From contig PSQN01000013.1 in NCBI GenBank assembly GCA_002989075.1, forward strand, positions 1,646,379-1,710,378: a stretch of DNA of 64,000 nucleotides, in the 5' to 3' direction. The stretch is from Arthonia radiata (taxonomy: Eukaryota > Ascomycota > Arthoniomycetes > Arthoniales > Arthoniaceae). Below the pieces are notes generated by a model. That model saw only the letters and a program-made list of their open reading frames with translations, did not search any database and had not been told where the DNA came from. Shown here piece after piece: positions 1 through 11,495 of the stretch (positions are counted from its first letter, which is position 1; every line of letters starts with the position of its first letter). Position numbers and translations under genes: made by a program.

Positions 1-969
1 TCTGAAGACTTCGGGGTTGATGTTCGACTCATCCCCATTCCTATCATGTGGCTGGCCGGGGATAGCATTTAAGTGCTGCCTCTGCGTTGACACTCCCAGC
101 TCCTCTGCGCCAGCCTCTTCGTCGGGGTCATGTGCGTCCATCGCTGGCTGTACCTCGCCGTACCGCTCAAAGTAGTTCTGCTCTGACAAACCGCGGTTGC
201 TGGAAACATTCGTGGTGCGAGCTGGTGCTGGAGTGCTCTTACCTGGTGTTCGGTCATAAGCAGCCCAGTAATCGTCGTCGTCGTCATCTGCACCAGTTGT
301 CGCAGAGCTCATAGTGGAGTCATTGACCTGAGCGGCAGTACGGCCGTTGATAGTGTTTTGCATGCCTCGCCCGCCACTGCTTTCAGCCTCAGCGAGGTCT
401 TCGTGCCAGCCCTCTAGCTCGAGATTCTCATCTCCTTCCAGGGGTACCACCTCTGCCACTTTCCAGCCGTCTTGTGCGCCACTATTGGCTGTGCTCTCCA
501 AACCAACACCACCTGTATCGTTGCTTGACCAGACGTAGACAAAGCCAACGTCGTATTCTTTCGCATCGCATCGCGCTTGCACCGTTTCTTCGTCAAGCCG
601 TCTATACCATACCTTGCCCGCGTCCGGGTCGGTCGTATCGCCAAATAGTTCTAGCTCGCCAGAGACGGGGTGTGGTTCCAATTGTAGTCTTGAAACGATG
701 TCTACCAGTCTTTCAGCTCGCTCTGAAGACCATGTAAGCAGTCTCAGCCACGACCCTTGCGATGAAGGTTCTGTGGAGGCGGTGGCGCTCGACGCAAGGA
801 GATGAACCCTTTGGCGAAGGATCGGTGACAGCAGTGGTAATAGCGCTGGAGGAGGACTTGGTGAGAAGAAGGCTGTCGGTAAACATGCGAGGACGGGCAG
901 GATGAGTTCACGGAGCTCGGTGAGCTGTACGGGATGCATGACGGTGGTGTTAGGTATGGCTGAGGTCAT
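1..969 (-). CDS. Hypothetical protein, 5' part (runs off the left edge)
   Basis: An uninterrupted minus-strand frame of 323 codons starts at ATG 969 and is still open at base 1, so the 3' end lies outside the window. A second in-frame Met at codon 11 (MHPVQLTELRELILPVL) could be the real start. The N-terminus is Leu/Pro-rich and looks helical. The middle (residues about 110-200) is acidic with several Trp. A run of six Asp followed by YWAAYD lies near residue 240. No signal peptide or membrane segment is obvious. The reading frame is clearly coding by length and codon use, but I do not recognise the family and assign no function. Confidence 0.75.
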   Translation of the reverse strand, partial: MTSAIPNTTVMHPVQLTELRELILPVLACLPTAFFSPSPPPALLPLLSPILRQRVHLLASSATASTEPSSQGSWLRLLTWSSERAERLVDIVSRLQLEPHPVSGELELFGDTTDPDAGKVWYRRLDEETVQARCDAKEYDVGFVYVWSSNDTGGVGLESTANSGAQDGWKVAEVVPLEGDENLELEGWHEDLAEAESSGGRGMQNTINGRTAAQVNDSTMSSATTGADDDDDDYWAAYDRTPGKSTPAPARTTNVSSNRGLSEQNYFERYGEVQPAMDAHDPDEEAGAEELGVSTQRQHLNAIPGQPHDRNGDESNINPEVFR

Positions 970-2125
970 GCCTAAAGCGCAGTGAGGAGAGTGGTGACGC
1001 ACTGTATGGAAGAAACCTTAGCAAATGTTGTGATCCAAGCCAGGAGACAGCAACACTCACGATAATTATTCAGTTCAGGGCTGTGTGAGCGCTGTATAGT
1101 CTCTTTGCAAGTGTCACATGTCACATGTGAATCAGTATCACATGCGCGGGTGTTCAGTGTGCTGTCGAGTCCACTGGAAGATCAGATCGATTGGATGGTA
1201 GCAAAAGAAGGGTCGAGGAACAGTCTTTGTGCCTTGCATCTTGTCGAGTCCTCTCAGATGCCATTGGAAGAAGCCGTGAGCGAGGGAGGAAGGGGTCCCA
1301 AGCGGACGAAAGGGCAAGTTGCAGCTCTCGGCGATCGGTCGGATGAAACAGCCCGCAGAGCCGCGGACCCTCATCATATTTCACGCTTTTCTGGATACGA
1401 GTGACCGGTCTTGCCTGCTAAGAGGGAAATTAACGGTTGGAGAAATACTGTACAATGATCAGTCGTAGTGTTATTGTCGAGGATCCAACATGTATAGAGC
1501 CTTACTACTTCCAGCTTCTGCTTGCTTACCCTATGTGTATCTGTATGTCACCGCAAAGATACTGCTGCGCAATTGGGAAGAACCTTCAGCTCAGGCGCAC
1601 GTGAGGCGCGATGTGTCAAATTCAACGCCGGCGAACTGATGTCAGGGCGATTCGCAACAAGTAAGCGCTTGAACGCGTTAATTCTCCAAGAGCGGAGGCT
1701 CTGGACGTTTTGAGATGCAGTGGAGAACGCAAAGAAATCGAACGGGCAATATGCGCAGCGGTGGGTATTACATTCCTCAGTCGTCCTGTTCATACATATG
1801 CAGCAACATCATTGGGGTCCACCATCCACCTGAATATGCTGGTCGTAGTATGTAGATACTCCGTCTTGATCGAGTAACCAGCCCCAAGCTTCGGTAGATT
1901 CGAGTCGTAGCTGATGAGTAATCTCGATACCTGATTACCCAAAGCCGCGTCTCATTATCCCCAAGATGCTCCACGTCGGTTGCAAATTCTCAGATCAGAA
2001 GTGACGAACAAAGATTTTGAGACCCATATCTCATGAGTTTGCCGTACCCAATGCCTGGTTGATAACGCCTTTTTATTGACTAGACACATATCCAATCCCG
2101 GTAATGGAGGAAGTTGGAGGTGCAT
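970..2125. other. Intergenic region, no gene seen
   Basis: Lies between the start of the minus-strand gene ending its promoter here and the stop of the next minus-strand gene. It should therefore hold the first gene's promoter and the second gene's 3' region. The only notable word is the palindrome TCACATGTGA at 1121-1130, about 150 bp upstream of the 969 start. The open frame on the plus strand at 1105-1404 has no protein-like features. Confidence 0.5.
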
Positions 2126-3291
2126 TTAAGCGAAGAGAGCCATGATGGCAACAACAGCACCGGAGAGGACAAAGCTGGCGCCGAAGGTCGAGGCACCAGC
2201 AGTGACCGTGCTAGATTGAGCGGGCGCCCCCGAAGAAGAGCCAGAGCCAGATGAGGCGCTGGGAGAAGCCGGGGTAGCGACTGGGGAACCGGCGGCAGGT
2301 GGCAGGTACTGTAGAGACTGATTAGTGACCGGACATCGCACGACCCTCGATGAAAACCGAAACTTACAGGAGCAGCTGAAGGCGAGGCAGCTGGGCCAAC
2401 GACGCCAGGCGCGGAGACGGGTGCCTTTTAGAACGCTGTGTGTCAGCACAATGCATTCTGAAAGGGCACGCAATCGAGCTTGGTTTGCTTTCAATTTGAG
2501 CGTTCGAAGACAGCGCCTGCGTTCCACTGACTGAAAGGCTGCCAAAAAACCAACAGAAGAAACACTGTGGAGGCTGTGGACATACCTGTGGCTGGTTGTC
2601 GCCGATCTGGGATACGGCCGGGGCGGCAGGTGCGGCTGGGGCAGGGGTCACCGCGCTGGTGGCGGCGGGTGCAGCAGGAAGTGGGGTCACCGCGCTGGAG
2701 ACCGCAGGAGCCGAGGTAGCAGCTTGAGGCTATAGGAAGAGGCGGGTCAGTAAGCGCGGAGCCACGAAAAGCGGCCCGTTCGTAAGGACTCACCTGCTTG
2801 TCAGGAATGGACGAGACAGCGGGTGGTGCAACCGCAGAGCTCGTGGCAGGCGCCAAGGCCTGCGTGGGTACTGTCGGCTGTGGAGAAAGACGTCAGTTAT
2901 AAGGAAACCGAGAATCGATCAGCGAGGGGGCTCACCTGGTTGTCAGGTGCTTGACTGACTGCTGGGGCGGCAGGAGCCGGCTATTGTGGATGTCAGTAAT
3001 GCTTCTCTCGGCAACGCAGTTGTGCTTGAACATACGGCGGCACTCGAGACGGCGGGCGCAGCTGGCGCGTAGGTCGGCGCGGCCACGGCGGGCGCAGCGG
3101 AGGTCGGAGCCTGAACCTGGCCATCCGGAAGCTGGAGTAGAAGTGTCAGTGTGATGCTCGTTTCTCATCATCAGACATGAACGCTGTTCGACGCGACGGG
3201 GCGAAGACAGCGATGTACTGATACATACCGAAGACATGACGGCGCCGTAGGCGATGGAGGCGAAAGCGGTGGCGATGAAAGCAGCCTTCAT
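2126..3291 (-). CDS. PIR-like, GPI-anchored cell wall protein (7 exons)
   Basis: Seven exons on the minus strand: 3229-3291, 3036-3131, 2936-2980, 2794-2877, 2586-2729, 2368-2424 and 2126-2308. They encode 223 aa, and every intron is phase 0 with canonical GT/AG. Residues 1-17 are a signal peptide (MKAAFIATAFASIAYGA). The body is Ala/Pro/Val/Ser-rich. It contains degenerate copies of the PIR cell-wall repeat, whose consensus is Q-[IV]-x-D-G-Q-[IVP]-Q: LPDGQVQ, SQAPDNQ, SSIPDKQ and SQIGDNQPQ. The last 60 residues are Ser/Gly-rich and end in a hydrophobic segment without a charged tail, as expected for GPI attachment. In known PIR proteins the repeat Gln forms an ester bond to beta-1,3-glucan; whether these degenerate copies do so is inference. 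A 9-nt alternative acceptor before exon 7 (ATCAG or CTACAG) would add Ser-Leu-Gln. Exons 3, 4 and 5 end exactly at the repeat Gln (CAG|GT). Confidence 0.8.
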
Positions 3292-5044
3292 TTTGACGGT
3301 AGTTGCTGAGTACTACGACTTGACGTGTTGATTACTAGTTGTTTGAGCGATTGACTGGGGCGTGCAGCGAAGCTGACGATATCAACAGATTGATTGAACG
3401 AGAGTGATTGCTTGAAATGTCTCGCGAAGAAAGTAGACAGAGCACAAGAGGCCGACGAAGTTGACGATTGGAAGATTGAACGGGCGTGGAGAGGAGGAGG
3501 AGAAAGGGAGGGGTTGGGAATGTAAGAAGAAAAACAACGGAGGAAGGCGCGCACGGACCAGTGGGCTAATTTCAGGGGGAAGTCGCGATGGTGTTTGAGG
3601 TTTTCTGCTTGCTTTCTCCGCCTACCCGATCAGGGATTCACATGTGAAGAGGAAGGAGCTTTGCTAAAAGGAAGCTTCTCGACGCGAAATCCTCGTCTGT
3701 GTGAGGCCGATGAACACGCTCCAACCTTCTAAGCGCTACGTTACACAGTCAACCCGTCCGAGATCCTCCTGGCTTCAGATCCTCTCAACGTTTCTGCTAC
3801 ACACTCCCCATTCGCACACTCAGTCGCTGATTGAATGGCATCAAGACGAGAGAGAAGCTCATCTCGTCACTCTGACTTGCTCGTCTCAACCCCTACTATT
3901 TTTCAAGATTGTTAGTTCCTGAGGAGATGCAGGCACAAGGCGGGTACCTTGCATCGCGCCCGCGCCGGTCAGCCGCCGACCGCCTCACCAATTGCAGCGC
4001 AGTTAATCGTAACGATAATACATATTAGCCTCTTCCAGTATCTGTGTACTCCAAGCGCTGAAAGCGTCGCACCAATCGACGGCCTGAGCCAATTTCTGCC
4101 GAGAGCCTGTAACATGGGTTTCCACCAACCCCTAAACCGTGCGTCTTCCCCAGTCCGCGGTGGATGAGGCGAGGCTCGTTCCCTGTTTGCGCGTCTCCGA
4201 CTTTATTGATTCTGCAGAGCTGTAAAATTCAAGATCGCGCGATCGGCTGTTGAAAGCGTTGAGATGCTTCTGAGCCTGGAGCAACAATGCTCCGAAGCAA
4301 CAATGCTCCGAAGCAACAATCAACTCTTGGGGCGAGATCGCGTCAGCGCGTTTCGTGTTTTGAGTGCGAGTGTATAAGGTGCTGACACGGGTAAGGCCCG
4401 TCTGAGCGGTGTCTGCTGTAAGACATAACGATGCTAAGTATAACAGTTTCTGCCTTTTGCAAACACTATGCAAGGATCTCCGCTGGAAGAGCGTCTCCGT
4501 CGAAAAACTTGAGCGTCATGTTGGCGGCGGTCGTTGCCCTACCAAGTGCTGTCAGGCTGCTTGCGGGCGGCCTGCCATCAACAGCTCATAAGCTTGCGAT
4601 GCGCCTTGGTGGTAGCAGCAATGCTCTTGAAAGGGGAGACTACTGAGTAGCTCACCATGCTATGGTGACTCCATCGTGGGTCTCAACGCCAGCAAGCCCA
4701 GCCGGTGAGTGAATCGAAAGGAGTAAGTACTCGGCCAGCTGTTGCCTAGGGCAACTCGCGAGCATTACCAGCCATCGCATTAATGTAGGTCGTCATCGCA
4801 TATGCTGGCGTACTTGGCTTATCGTAAGACTTACATCATTCTTGTGAAACTTCCTGCCTTCGTCTCACCTGGCAACACGTCGTCACAAGCATAGAGCTGG
4901 CATTGAGATGTAAAGCAATAGCAAGCTTCTAGAATGGTACATGTCATTGCCATCATCAGGTCGTAATATTACATTCCTCCTTGGCTCAGGGTGTGGCATG
5001 TCGCGCCTAGCCATACGATTATGCTCCCTCGTTTACTCGTGCGA
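3292..5044. other. Intergenic region with 5' leader of the PIR-like gene
   Basis: Bases about 3480-3520 are purine-rich on the plus strand, so pyrimidine-rich in the sense of the upstream minus-strand gene, as is common in fungal 5' leaders. A perfect 12-bp palindrome TTCACATGTGAA lies at 3637-3648. A short tandem duplication sits at 4281-4320. I see no convincing coding sequence; the open frames here are short and of random composition. Confidence 0.5.
4281..4320. repeat. 16-bp tandem duplication (2.5 copies)
   Basis: The unit GCAACAATGCTCCGAA occurs at 4281-4296 and 4297-4312, followed by a partial third copy GCAACAAT at 4313-4320. The copies are identical, which suggests recent slippage. 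No function is suggested. Confidence 0.85.
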
Positions 5045-8000
5045 TCATGGACCGTCGTTGCTCTGGTTGTTCGAGCTCACCTTCTTCTGTTGAATGCTGC
5101 TCCTCCGTCGTGCTGTCTCCGCCCGACTGATCATTCCCGGATACAGCTTTGGCTCAGTGTCATCCAGCATGCTAGAAGACTCGCCAGTGATAGAACCGGA
5201 CCTTGCTGAGCGGGTCTGGCTGAGCGCAGCACCATTGAGCTCTGCCGCTTCGTTGAGATCTGATCCGCTCTGTCCCGGCTTTACGCGAGTCGCATGCACC
5301 GGGAGGATTGATCCAGGCAAGCGGCCACCTCCCGGTGCAGAATGATCTTGATTGAGGGTAGTTGAGGGGTGTGTCATGACCGACACATTTGCAGATAGAG
5401 AATGCGGCGCTGCTTGTTTGGCATGCGGCTCTGGCAGGTTGTACGCTGACAATGTCTGCGATGCGTCGGCTTTTGACCCGTAGCGATCGATCATGGCGAG
5501 TTCTTGTAACCATGTCTCGTATCGAAAAGCCTCGCGAATATCTGGGACGTTGCTCTTGGCAGTGTTATTGCCATCGTCGCCGGGTAAATGGTAGTTGTTA
5601 CCCAGCCAGTGCTGTTTGATTGTGTGCTCATAGCCGCTCTGCTCGACAGAGTGCTTAGCCAGCTCACACATGTCAACGGCACTGAGCTTGTAGATCTGGG
5701 CTGCAACCGAATACTCCTCAATGAGTGGCTCTTTGGTGAATGCAAATTGAAGTGGATCATCAGTCGATAGTGACACGTTCAAGCCCCTTCTAAAGTACGA
5801 CATGAAAGGGTTGCGCTCGTATGAGATGAACAATGCATTGTTCGAAAGCGGGGACATGGCAATGCCGATCTGCTCAAGGTAGAAGATGTATTGTAGTAAT
5901 GGGACTTTGCGAAGTAAAAGACCGTGACTGATGCTATGACAGCACAAGACCGCCGCTGCAAGATGATCGGTGTCGCCAGCTTCACCACAATGTGGACGCA
6001 GTAAGAACGTATTGAAACCTCTCTGCTTCCTCCACACATTCAAAGATGCCATGTTGGAGAATAGGTAGTAGATCCAGTAGCTGTACGGGGCGTTTTGTTT
6101 AGTATTCCATTCCTTCGGTGGCGGGAATTTGCGATACATTCGCCGTTCTGGCTTGCTTTCGTCGTCGACGCTATCAAAGCCGATGACACGCTGCAGAAAG
6201 ACGTGCAGCTTTGGGTGTGATCTCGGATCTTTTGTAACCTCGAACAGAGGGCGGAAGAGGTTGACAATAACCTGCTCGAAGCTCTCCATCAGGCCTGTTG
6301 ACTTGTACACATCATACAGACGCGGCACCTGGATGAGCCATCGGACATTGTGAGAGACGAGCTTATTATCGACGACCCAAGCAGCCAGCTTGTCCCATTC
6401 CTCAGGCGATCGCCCGTAGATCGAGATCCTCCACTCGACGAATTGATACTTGCTTGACTCAAGATCTGAGATGACCTCTTTGGTGATGTCCGCAAGATAT
6501 CGTCCTTGCACATCGTTGTCCGTCTTCAGAAAGATGGTCCGCAACCGAGACTCTCCTACGGGGTTGTACTTCAAGTTGAACTTGTCAAAGCGATGGAAAG
6601 TGTCAGTGTGTGCGTGCATGTCCAAGGTGTCGATGCTGAGCTCATAAGCCGTCAGATTCAGGCTCTCAAACACTTCTCGTAAGGTTAACATCTTGCCATC
6701 ACGATAGATCACTGGCTCATCCGGTGACTTTCGCATTTTGCTCTTGATGAAGCGGAGCAGGTGCTTCTGATTCATGCACGCTGAATGGTGCACATGGGTA
6801 TCTACCTTTCGAACATTGTAGAAGTCACGATGCGGAACCTTCTTGCTATCGGCCATCTCTTGATACTCGTGAAGCAGCCCGTACAAGTTGAACTTGCCTT
6901 CGAGAAACTGTAGGCGCCTGAACGAAAAGCTTTTGGTGGGTCCATCTGAAGATGCTTGCAGGATCGTCTCGAGATCCATGTAGAACTCACGGATGGTAGG
7001 AATATGCACAATAGGCTCCTGCATCTCCTGAGCCTTGGCCGTCTCATAGACCTGGTACACGCCCCTTTCATCAAGTTCGAAAAGCATCTCGCTTGCGTCC
7101 GGTAATGGGAGCAGATCCTCAAGATCAAAGTCCTCTCCGATCTTGGTGCCTTGTTTGCGCGACCGCTTAGGAGATCTCAGCTCCTCAGCGCTCGCAGCAT
7201 TTGAATCGCCATGCTGCTCTTGCTCTTGGTGGTTCCAGACCGGTTGGGGTGGCTCTGGATAGATCTTCCAATCAGGCGCGTCTTTGGGATTGTCATGTGG
7301 CCGTTGCAGTGACAGCCGCATGTACTTGTGCCGCACATCAAGGACTTTCGTGATCTCACTATAGATAGCTCGCAGCTCAGACTCCACGTAAGACTCACCG
7401 GCTGCAGTGCTGCCAAAACTGGAACCCAACACTTCATCTGCGTTTATAGCACCAATCGGTAGCGTCGCCTTCCTCGTTGCCTGTCGTTGCGGGCGGTAAA
7501 TGCTGGGTTGCCGCTGTGGACCGCCCAGCTCTTCGGCCCACTCGGCCTCTTCTTCGTCTATGATCATCTGAGACTGTTTTCGTTGCTTGCTCTGTGCGAT
7601 CTGCAGTGGACTGAGAGGCGCGCCATCAGTCTTCGAGACTCCCGCGGGAAGGGCAGAGTTGAAAGCTTGGCCGTGACTTGGTTGACCAAATGTGCTTACA
7701 CGAGATCGTCCCGTCAGGAATGGTGATGGGTGCTGTTCGACTCCATAGCTGACAGGGAAAGTTCTAGATCGACTGAGTGGGCTGCCACCATCTTGCGAGT
7801 GCGCAGATTCGTTGCCCTGGGTTTCCAGCTTATGACGCTGGTAAAGCTGTTTAGCCTCAGCGTGGCTCATCTGCTTCTCACTCGCCGGATCATAGAAAGC
7901 AGTTTTGCGCTGTCTGTCTCGAGGTAGTAACTCATCATTATCCTCATCGTTACTCGCGTCCCTCTTAGGCTTATCAGTCAAGCCGGCCGTCTCATGAACT

Positions 8001-8122
8001 TTTGGCGTGGTAGGATCCCCAGCATCCTCTGCCTCATCTGAATCCTCGAAGTCCGGTGACGAGTCTGACTGTCTAATGTTCTCGTCATCAGACTGTTGAT
8101 CATCGCCATAGTATGAAGCCAT
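5045..8122 (-). CDS. amd1: AMP deaminase
   Basis: A single-exon gene of 1025 aa with an ATG at 8122. AMP deaminase converts AMP to IMP plus ammonia in the cytosolic purine nucleotide cycle. Residues 1 to about 250 are acidic, Ser/Gln-rich and of low complexity, as in other fungal enzymes. The catalytic TIM-barrel domain spans roughly residues 350-910. The zinc-binding HxH sits in [10 protein letters not shown] at about residues 437-446. The family signature [20 protein letters not shown] is near residues 785-805, with a conserved HCGEAGD segment before it. The C-terminal ~110 residues are Ser/Ala-rich with an RRRSS segment that could be phosphorylated (inference). The protein is longer than the yeast enzyme, mainly at the two low-complexity ends. 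Confidence 0.97.
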   Translation of the reverse strand: MASYYGDDQQSDDENIRQSDSSPDFEDSDEAEDAGDPTTPKVHETAGLTDKPKRDASNDEDNDELLPRDRQRKTAFYDPASEKQMSHAEAKQLYQRHKLETQGNESAHSQDGGSPLSRSRTFPVSYGVEQHPSPFLTGRSRVSTFGQPSHGQAFNSALPAGVSKTDGAPLSPLQIAQSKQRKQSQMIIDEEEAEWAEELGGPQRQPSIYRPQRQATRKATLPIGAINADEVLGSSFGSTAAGESYVESELRAIYSEITKVLDVRHKYMRLSLQRPHDNPKDAPDWKIYPEPPQPVWNHQEQEQHGDSNAASAEELRSPKRSRKQGTKIGEDFDLEDLLPLPDASEMLFELDERGVYQVYETAKAQEMQEPIVHIPTIREFYMDLETILQASSDGPTKSFSFRRLQFLEGKFNLYGLLHEYQEMADSKKVPHRDFYNVRKVDTHVHHSACMNQKHLLRFIKSKMRKSPDEPVIYRDGKMLTLREVFESLNLTAYELSIDTLDMHAHTDTFHRFDKFNLKYNPVGESRLRTIFLKTDNDVQGRYLADITKEVISDLESSKYQFVEWRISIYGRSPEEWDKLAAWVVDNKLVSHNVRWLIQVPRLYDVYKSTGLMESFEQVIVNLFRPLFEVTKDPRSHPKLHVFLQRVIGFDSVDDESKPERRMYRKFPPPKEWNTKQNAPYSYWIYYLFSNMASLNVWRKQRGFNTFLLRPHCGEAGDTDHLAAAVLCCHSISHGLLLRKVPLLQYIFYLEQIGIAMSPLSNNALFISYERNPFMSYFRRGLNVSLSTDDPLQFAFTKEPLIEEYSVAAQIYKLSAVDMCELAKHSVEQSGYEHTIKQHWLGNNYHLPGDDGNNTAKSNVPDIREAFRYETWLQELAMIDRYGSKADASQTLSAYNLPEPHAKQAAPHSLSANVSVMTHPSTTLNQDHSAPGGGRLPGSILPVHATRVKPGQSGSDLNEAAELNGAALSQTRSARSGSITGESSSMLDDTEPKLYPGMISRAETARRRSSIQQKKVSSNNQSNDGP

Positions 8123-9459
8123 CTTCGAAGCTTTGCTGGTTTGCTAAGATGGAATACTGAGAAGTAGGATTTTGATAGAAGATGTTTTGGCTTTCACAGC
8201 CAGCTCACTGGGCGGCGGGTCCAATGTAAAGATCGGTTGTACTCTCTTCGCTGGCATGTTAGTCAAAATCATAAGAGAGGTACATGTAGGACTCCATGCA
8301 CGTCCACACTTACTCTGTACCTCTAGCGCTTGGACGGGATCGAAAAGCGGTGCCGAGATAGCGTCTCACTTTCTGGGTTAAAACAGTTCCAGAAGCGTCT
8401 TTAGCGTCAGTTCACGTCTTGGCATCCTTTCGATCGCTTCCGTCTCGACCAACGTTGGACCTTCCTTTCAATCTGACAAAGTCTTGATCTCAGCTTTCTT
8501 TTTGTCAGCTCATCAGGAGGCTGGCATTGCGCATGATATGCGAGGCTCCCACGCCTGTCATGCTTACACCGCTTTTGACCGCCCCGGCTCTCGACGAGGT
8601 TCTTGATGAACGTTACTAGACTGCAGTCAATGATTCAGATTGACAAAATACAGAGAAATGATGATTGAGCTTGTGTTGCATCTGGCCTCTTCAGATCGTG
8701 GGTGTGAACAAGATGTGCAATGGACAGAACCAGGAACGAGGCGAGAGCCCACCCCTCTCCTGCGATAGACGCAGCCATACGATGAGAGAGTCGGCTCTGT
8801 CTTATCTCCCACAGAACTTACCGGTCGATACTCATACCTTCATGCCTACTCTTTACAGTGATGCTCTAGCTTGATGGGTCATCCAAATGACTGGCGGGTC
8901 TGTACTGTGATACTTCCAGCATCTCCTGCTCCACGGTCACCACATGTCGTCGATGCATCTCTTGCAGCGCCGATGTATCACATTTGTTTCAGAACAGTGT
9001 GAACTCCCTCAATGTTCGACTTGCCATGAAGCGTTGTTGAGCTTTCCTCCAGCTCCGCCTTGGAACTATTGGTTTGCTTTTGTCGCTACGGGCTCTGATA
9101 TCTAATTAGCGACGATTATTCGAATTGTTGGCCGAAAACAGGAGCTAGCTAGGATGGCGATAATAGCATTGATACGTCTCTGTCTTGTTTGATGCCTGCA
9201 CGTATAACACCTGTAAGGGCACTGCGTGGATAATAGCAACATCAGCTTGATTGGAGAGAAAGATTCAGGCTCAATCAATCTATTCGATCGATTGACACGA
9301 TCGGTCTTCGATGCCGAGCAGTATACACGACCAGTCGACAGAGTGCCCGGATTGGTCTGGATATCAGTCGCAAGTCACTAATTCAACTTCAAGGCCATCT
9401 CTCCACTGGGACACAGTCTTCCGGCATTTCACCGCATTGAAGGACCTGGAGTCCCTGGT
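8123..9459. other. Intergenic region upstream of the AMP deaminase gene
   Basis: Contains the AMP deaminase promoter at its left end. I find no coding sequence with protein-like composition on either strand and no strong TATA element or repeat. Confidence 0.45.
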
Positions 9460-9714
9460 TCATTTCTTTGCCGCACTCGAATCCTCTTTCTTCGGCTCCT
9501 GTTGGCTCTTGACATCCTTGTCACGATTGAAACGATCTGAGTCTTAGATTAGCGCTCCTAAAATGTCTTTGCGCAGACATGATGGCTTCTTACCCATATG
9601 CGAATTGGCCGCCGAACCCTTGGCCAAGTCATGCGTGCGCTCAGTCCACTGTTTACTAGCCTTAGTGGCCGGGTGCGAATTGAGTGGCTTGTCATTGTCA
9701 GAAGGCACTGTCAT
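9460..9714 (-). CDS. Small hydrophilic hypothetical protein (2 exons, 65 aa)
   Basis: Exon 1 is 9594-9714 and exon 2 is 9460-9536. The intron 9537-9593 is 57 nt with donor GTAAG, a GCTAAT branch-like site and acceptor ACTCAG. ATG at 9714 is preceded by CTACA, a good context. The product is 65 aa, has no hydrophobic segment and is dominated by Lys, Asp, Ser and Gln. It contains KASKQWTERTHDLAKGS, then a charged tail ending in AAKK. Both exons are open only in this frame pair, and the splice restores the frame. It resembles small charged stress or regulatory proteins of fungi in general character, but I do not recognise a family. A 143-codon frame lies antisense to it at 9563-9994; I consider that one less likely. 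Confidence 0.5.
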
Positions 9715-10305
9715 TGTAGGTGATACCAAGCTACAGTCGTGTCAAGAAAGAAGGAGTATTGTGGTGAACATTCCGACTCTTCTTGGTGATGCAAGTGTAA
9801 GAGAAGTCGACTTTGATGCTGAGTCTTCCCAGCGTTTGGCGAACGTTCCAGAGCGGCCTCTCAAACGGCAAAGGGCGAGCAAACACGTGTCTCCACGACG
9901 CAAGCAATTGAAACGAGCGACTCAAGCACGGCAACGCCGTCACTCATGCAAGCGGCGTCAGCCGATTTCGTTCGACCAGGCTCACTGTCAATGAATCCTC
10001 GCGAACACGACGCGCAGAAACGAGAAGAGGGTGCTAGCAAGAAAGAAGGGAATCTTATCAGATGGGTTCAATCGAGAGTATGTTCGCTTTGAGTCCAAGC
10101 AAGTAGGCTGCCCCAAGCGACGCGAACGAGCAATCTCATGCTAACAGGACCCTTTGTTTTGTGAGTGTGTGCCAATGCTATAGTCGATCCCCATGTGACT
10201 TTCTGTCAAAAGTGTGTGATACCAAGAGAGGCAATGAAACCATTGCAATGACCAGCGACAAGATCCTCTGAGATGGTGATGAGAGGACTACGGTAATGTA
10301 ACGCA
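9715..10305. other. Intergenic region between two small minus-strand ORFs
   Basis: Holds the upstream region of the 65-aa gene. The right half of a plus-strand open frame (9563-9994) extends into it and ends in an Arg/Lys-rich stretch, but no homology or splice support was seen. No other feature was found. Confidence 0.4.
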
Positions 10306-10440
10306 TTACTTCTTGGGCTTCGGCTCGGATGGCTTGGGGTCGGACGGTGGTGGGTTGCCCGGCTTGGGCTTGGGGTCGTTCGTGGTGTCGTACCCAGAGC
10401 GACCGAAATCGACCGGGCGGGCGAAGTCCGTGACGCGCAT
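10306..10440 (-). CDS. Possible small Pro/Lys-rich protein (44 aa or longer)
   Basis: From ATG 10440 the frame reads 44 aa to a TAA at 10306. It ends in an unusual DPKPKPGNPPPSDPKPSEPK segment. The frame is open upstream to about 10536 without an ATG (the first upstream stop is a TAG near 10537). The gene may therefore have an upstream exon joined at an acceptor such as CAAGTCAG just 5' of base 10500. No partner exon could be fixed. Composition is too regular for random sequence, but the family is unknown to me. Confidence 0.3.
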   Translation of the reverse strand: MRVTDFARPVDFGRSGYDTTNDPKPKPGNPPPSDPKPSEPKPKK

Positions 10441-11495
10441 GTCGACGGTTGGTTGTTGGCAGCGTTCGATGACGGTCGAAGAAGGGTTTGAAAGCTTGTG
10501 GCGCTGACTTGACAAAGGTTTGTTTTGTTGTTGCTAGCGCTTGTCTAACAACGGTGAGTCAGCAATGGTTGTTAGGAGGCGATACCCACGTCCTTGGTTG
10601 AGCGTACGCTTTCGATGGATTGAGTTGCGCTTTGGAAACGTGACTTTGTCGATCCTGAAGAGCAATAGAACAAGAAGAGGAAGAATCAGCGGGAGATGCG
10701 AGAAATATATCAGGCTTTTTGCTTTACCTTTGGTACAATTTGCGTTCGTTGCCTTCACCTCATTGCGACACAACACTTCAACTCGCGGTTTGAAAAGGGC
10801 TGGACACGCAGAGCCATGGTCCGAGCCGATGCGTGACAACCAGGTTTGAGAGGTCTACACGTTGTTTTCTCCCTCGGCGATGGAATCGAAAAAACGTATG
10901 CTCAAATTTGTTTGACAAGCTTTTGCTAGGGACTCGCAAATACGCCCAAATCCATTGCGCAACCACCTGCAACCACAGCTGATGTGCAAGAGCCGTTCAG
11001 GATATCGCTCCCCCGATGAAATTGGACCTGTACGGCTTCGTCGGCTCGAAGAAACAAAATCAATCCGAATTTCTCCTGCTTTTGTCACACCTTCAACCAC
11101 GGTCTCGCAATATGAAGTAATCTGGTCTCAGTTTGAGTCGTTAATATGCTCAGTCTCGCCTTCAATTCGGTTGTCAGTGGAACGTCCTGCGCGAGCAAAA
11201 CTTGCAGTACGATTGTCAACGTCTACGTTGTCCAGACGCAGACGAGCAGACGGAGGCGAATCGCCTACAAGAACTACAAGAATTTGCACTCAGAGCCGTG
11301 GACGTCAGTGTTGGGATTCGTTAACGGCAAGCCAGACGGCGTGTGTCAATTATCGTTGTCCTTTCCTACTGGATTTCAAGACGGCGGCCTTGCTCGTGTT
11401 CTTGGCCCGAGGCCCGCAGCGTCTTTGCTATGGTCCTCATTCGCCCCAGGCAAACGTCCTTCGTCATCTTTCACGAGGTGCATGCACCGACATCT
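10441..11495. other. Intergenic region with no firm gene
   Basis: May contain upstream exons of the Pro/Lys-rich small protein; candidate splice signals exist on the minus strand near 10538-10580 and 10660-10700. Plus-strand open frames that start here (10955-11743 and 11146-11703) run antisense through the hypothetical gene at 11496-12098 and look like shadows. Confidence 0.4.

Noticed and set aside
9563-9994. 143-codon plus-strand frame with an ATG
   Set aside because: It lies antisense to the spliced 65-aa gene, lacks recognisable motifs and has an Arg-rich tail typical of non-coding GC-rich sequence; it remains possible but less likely.
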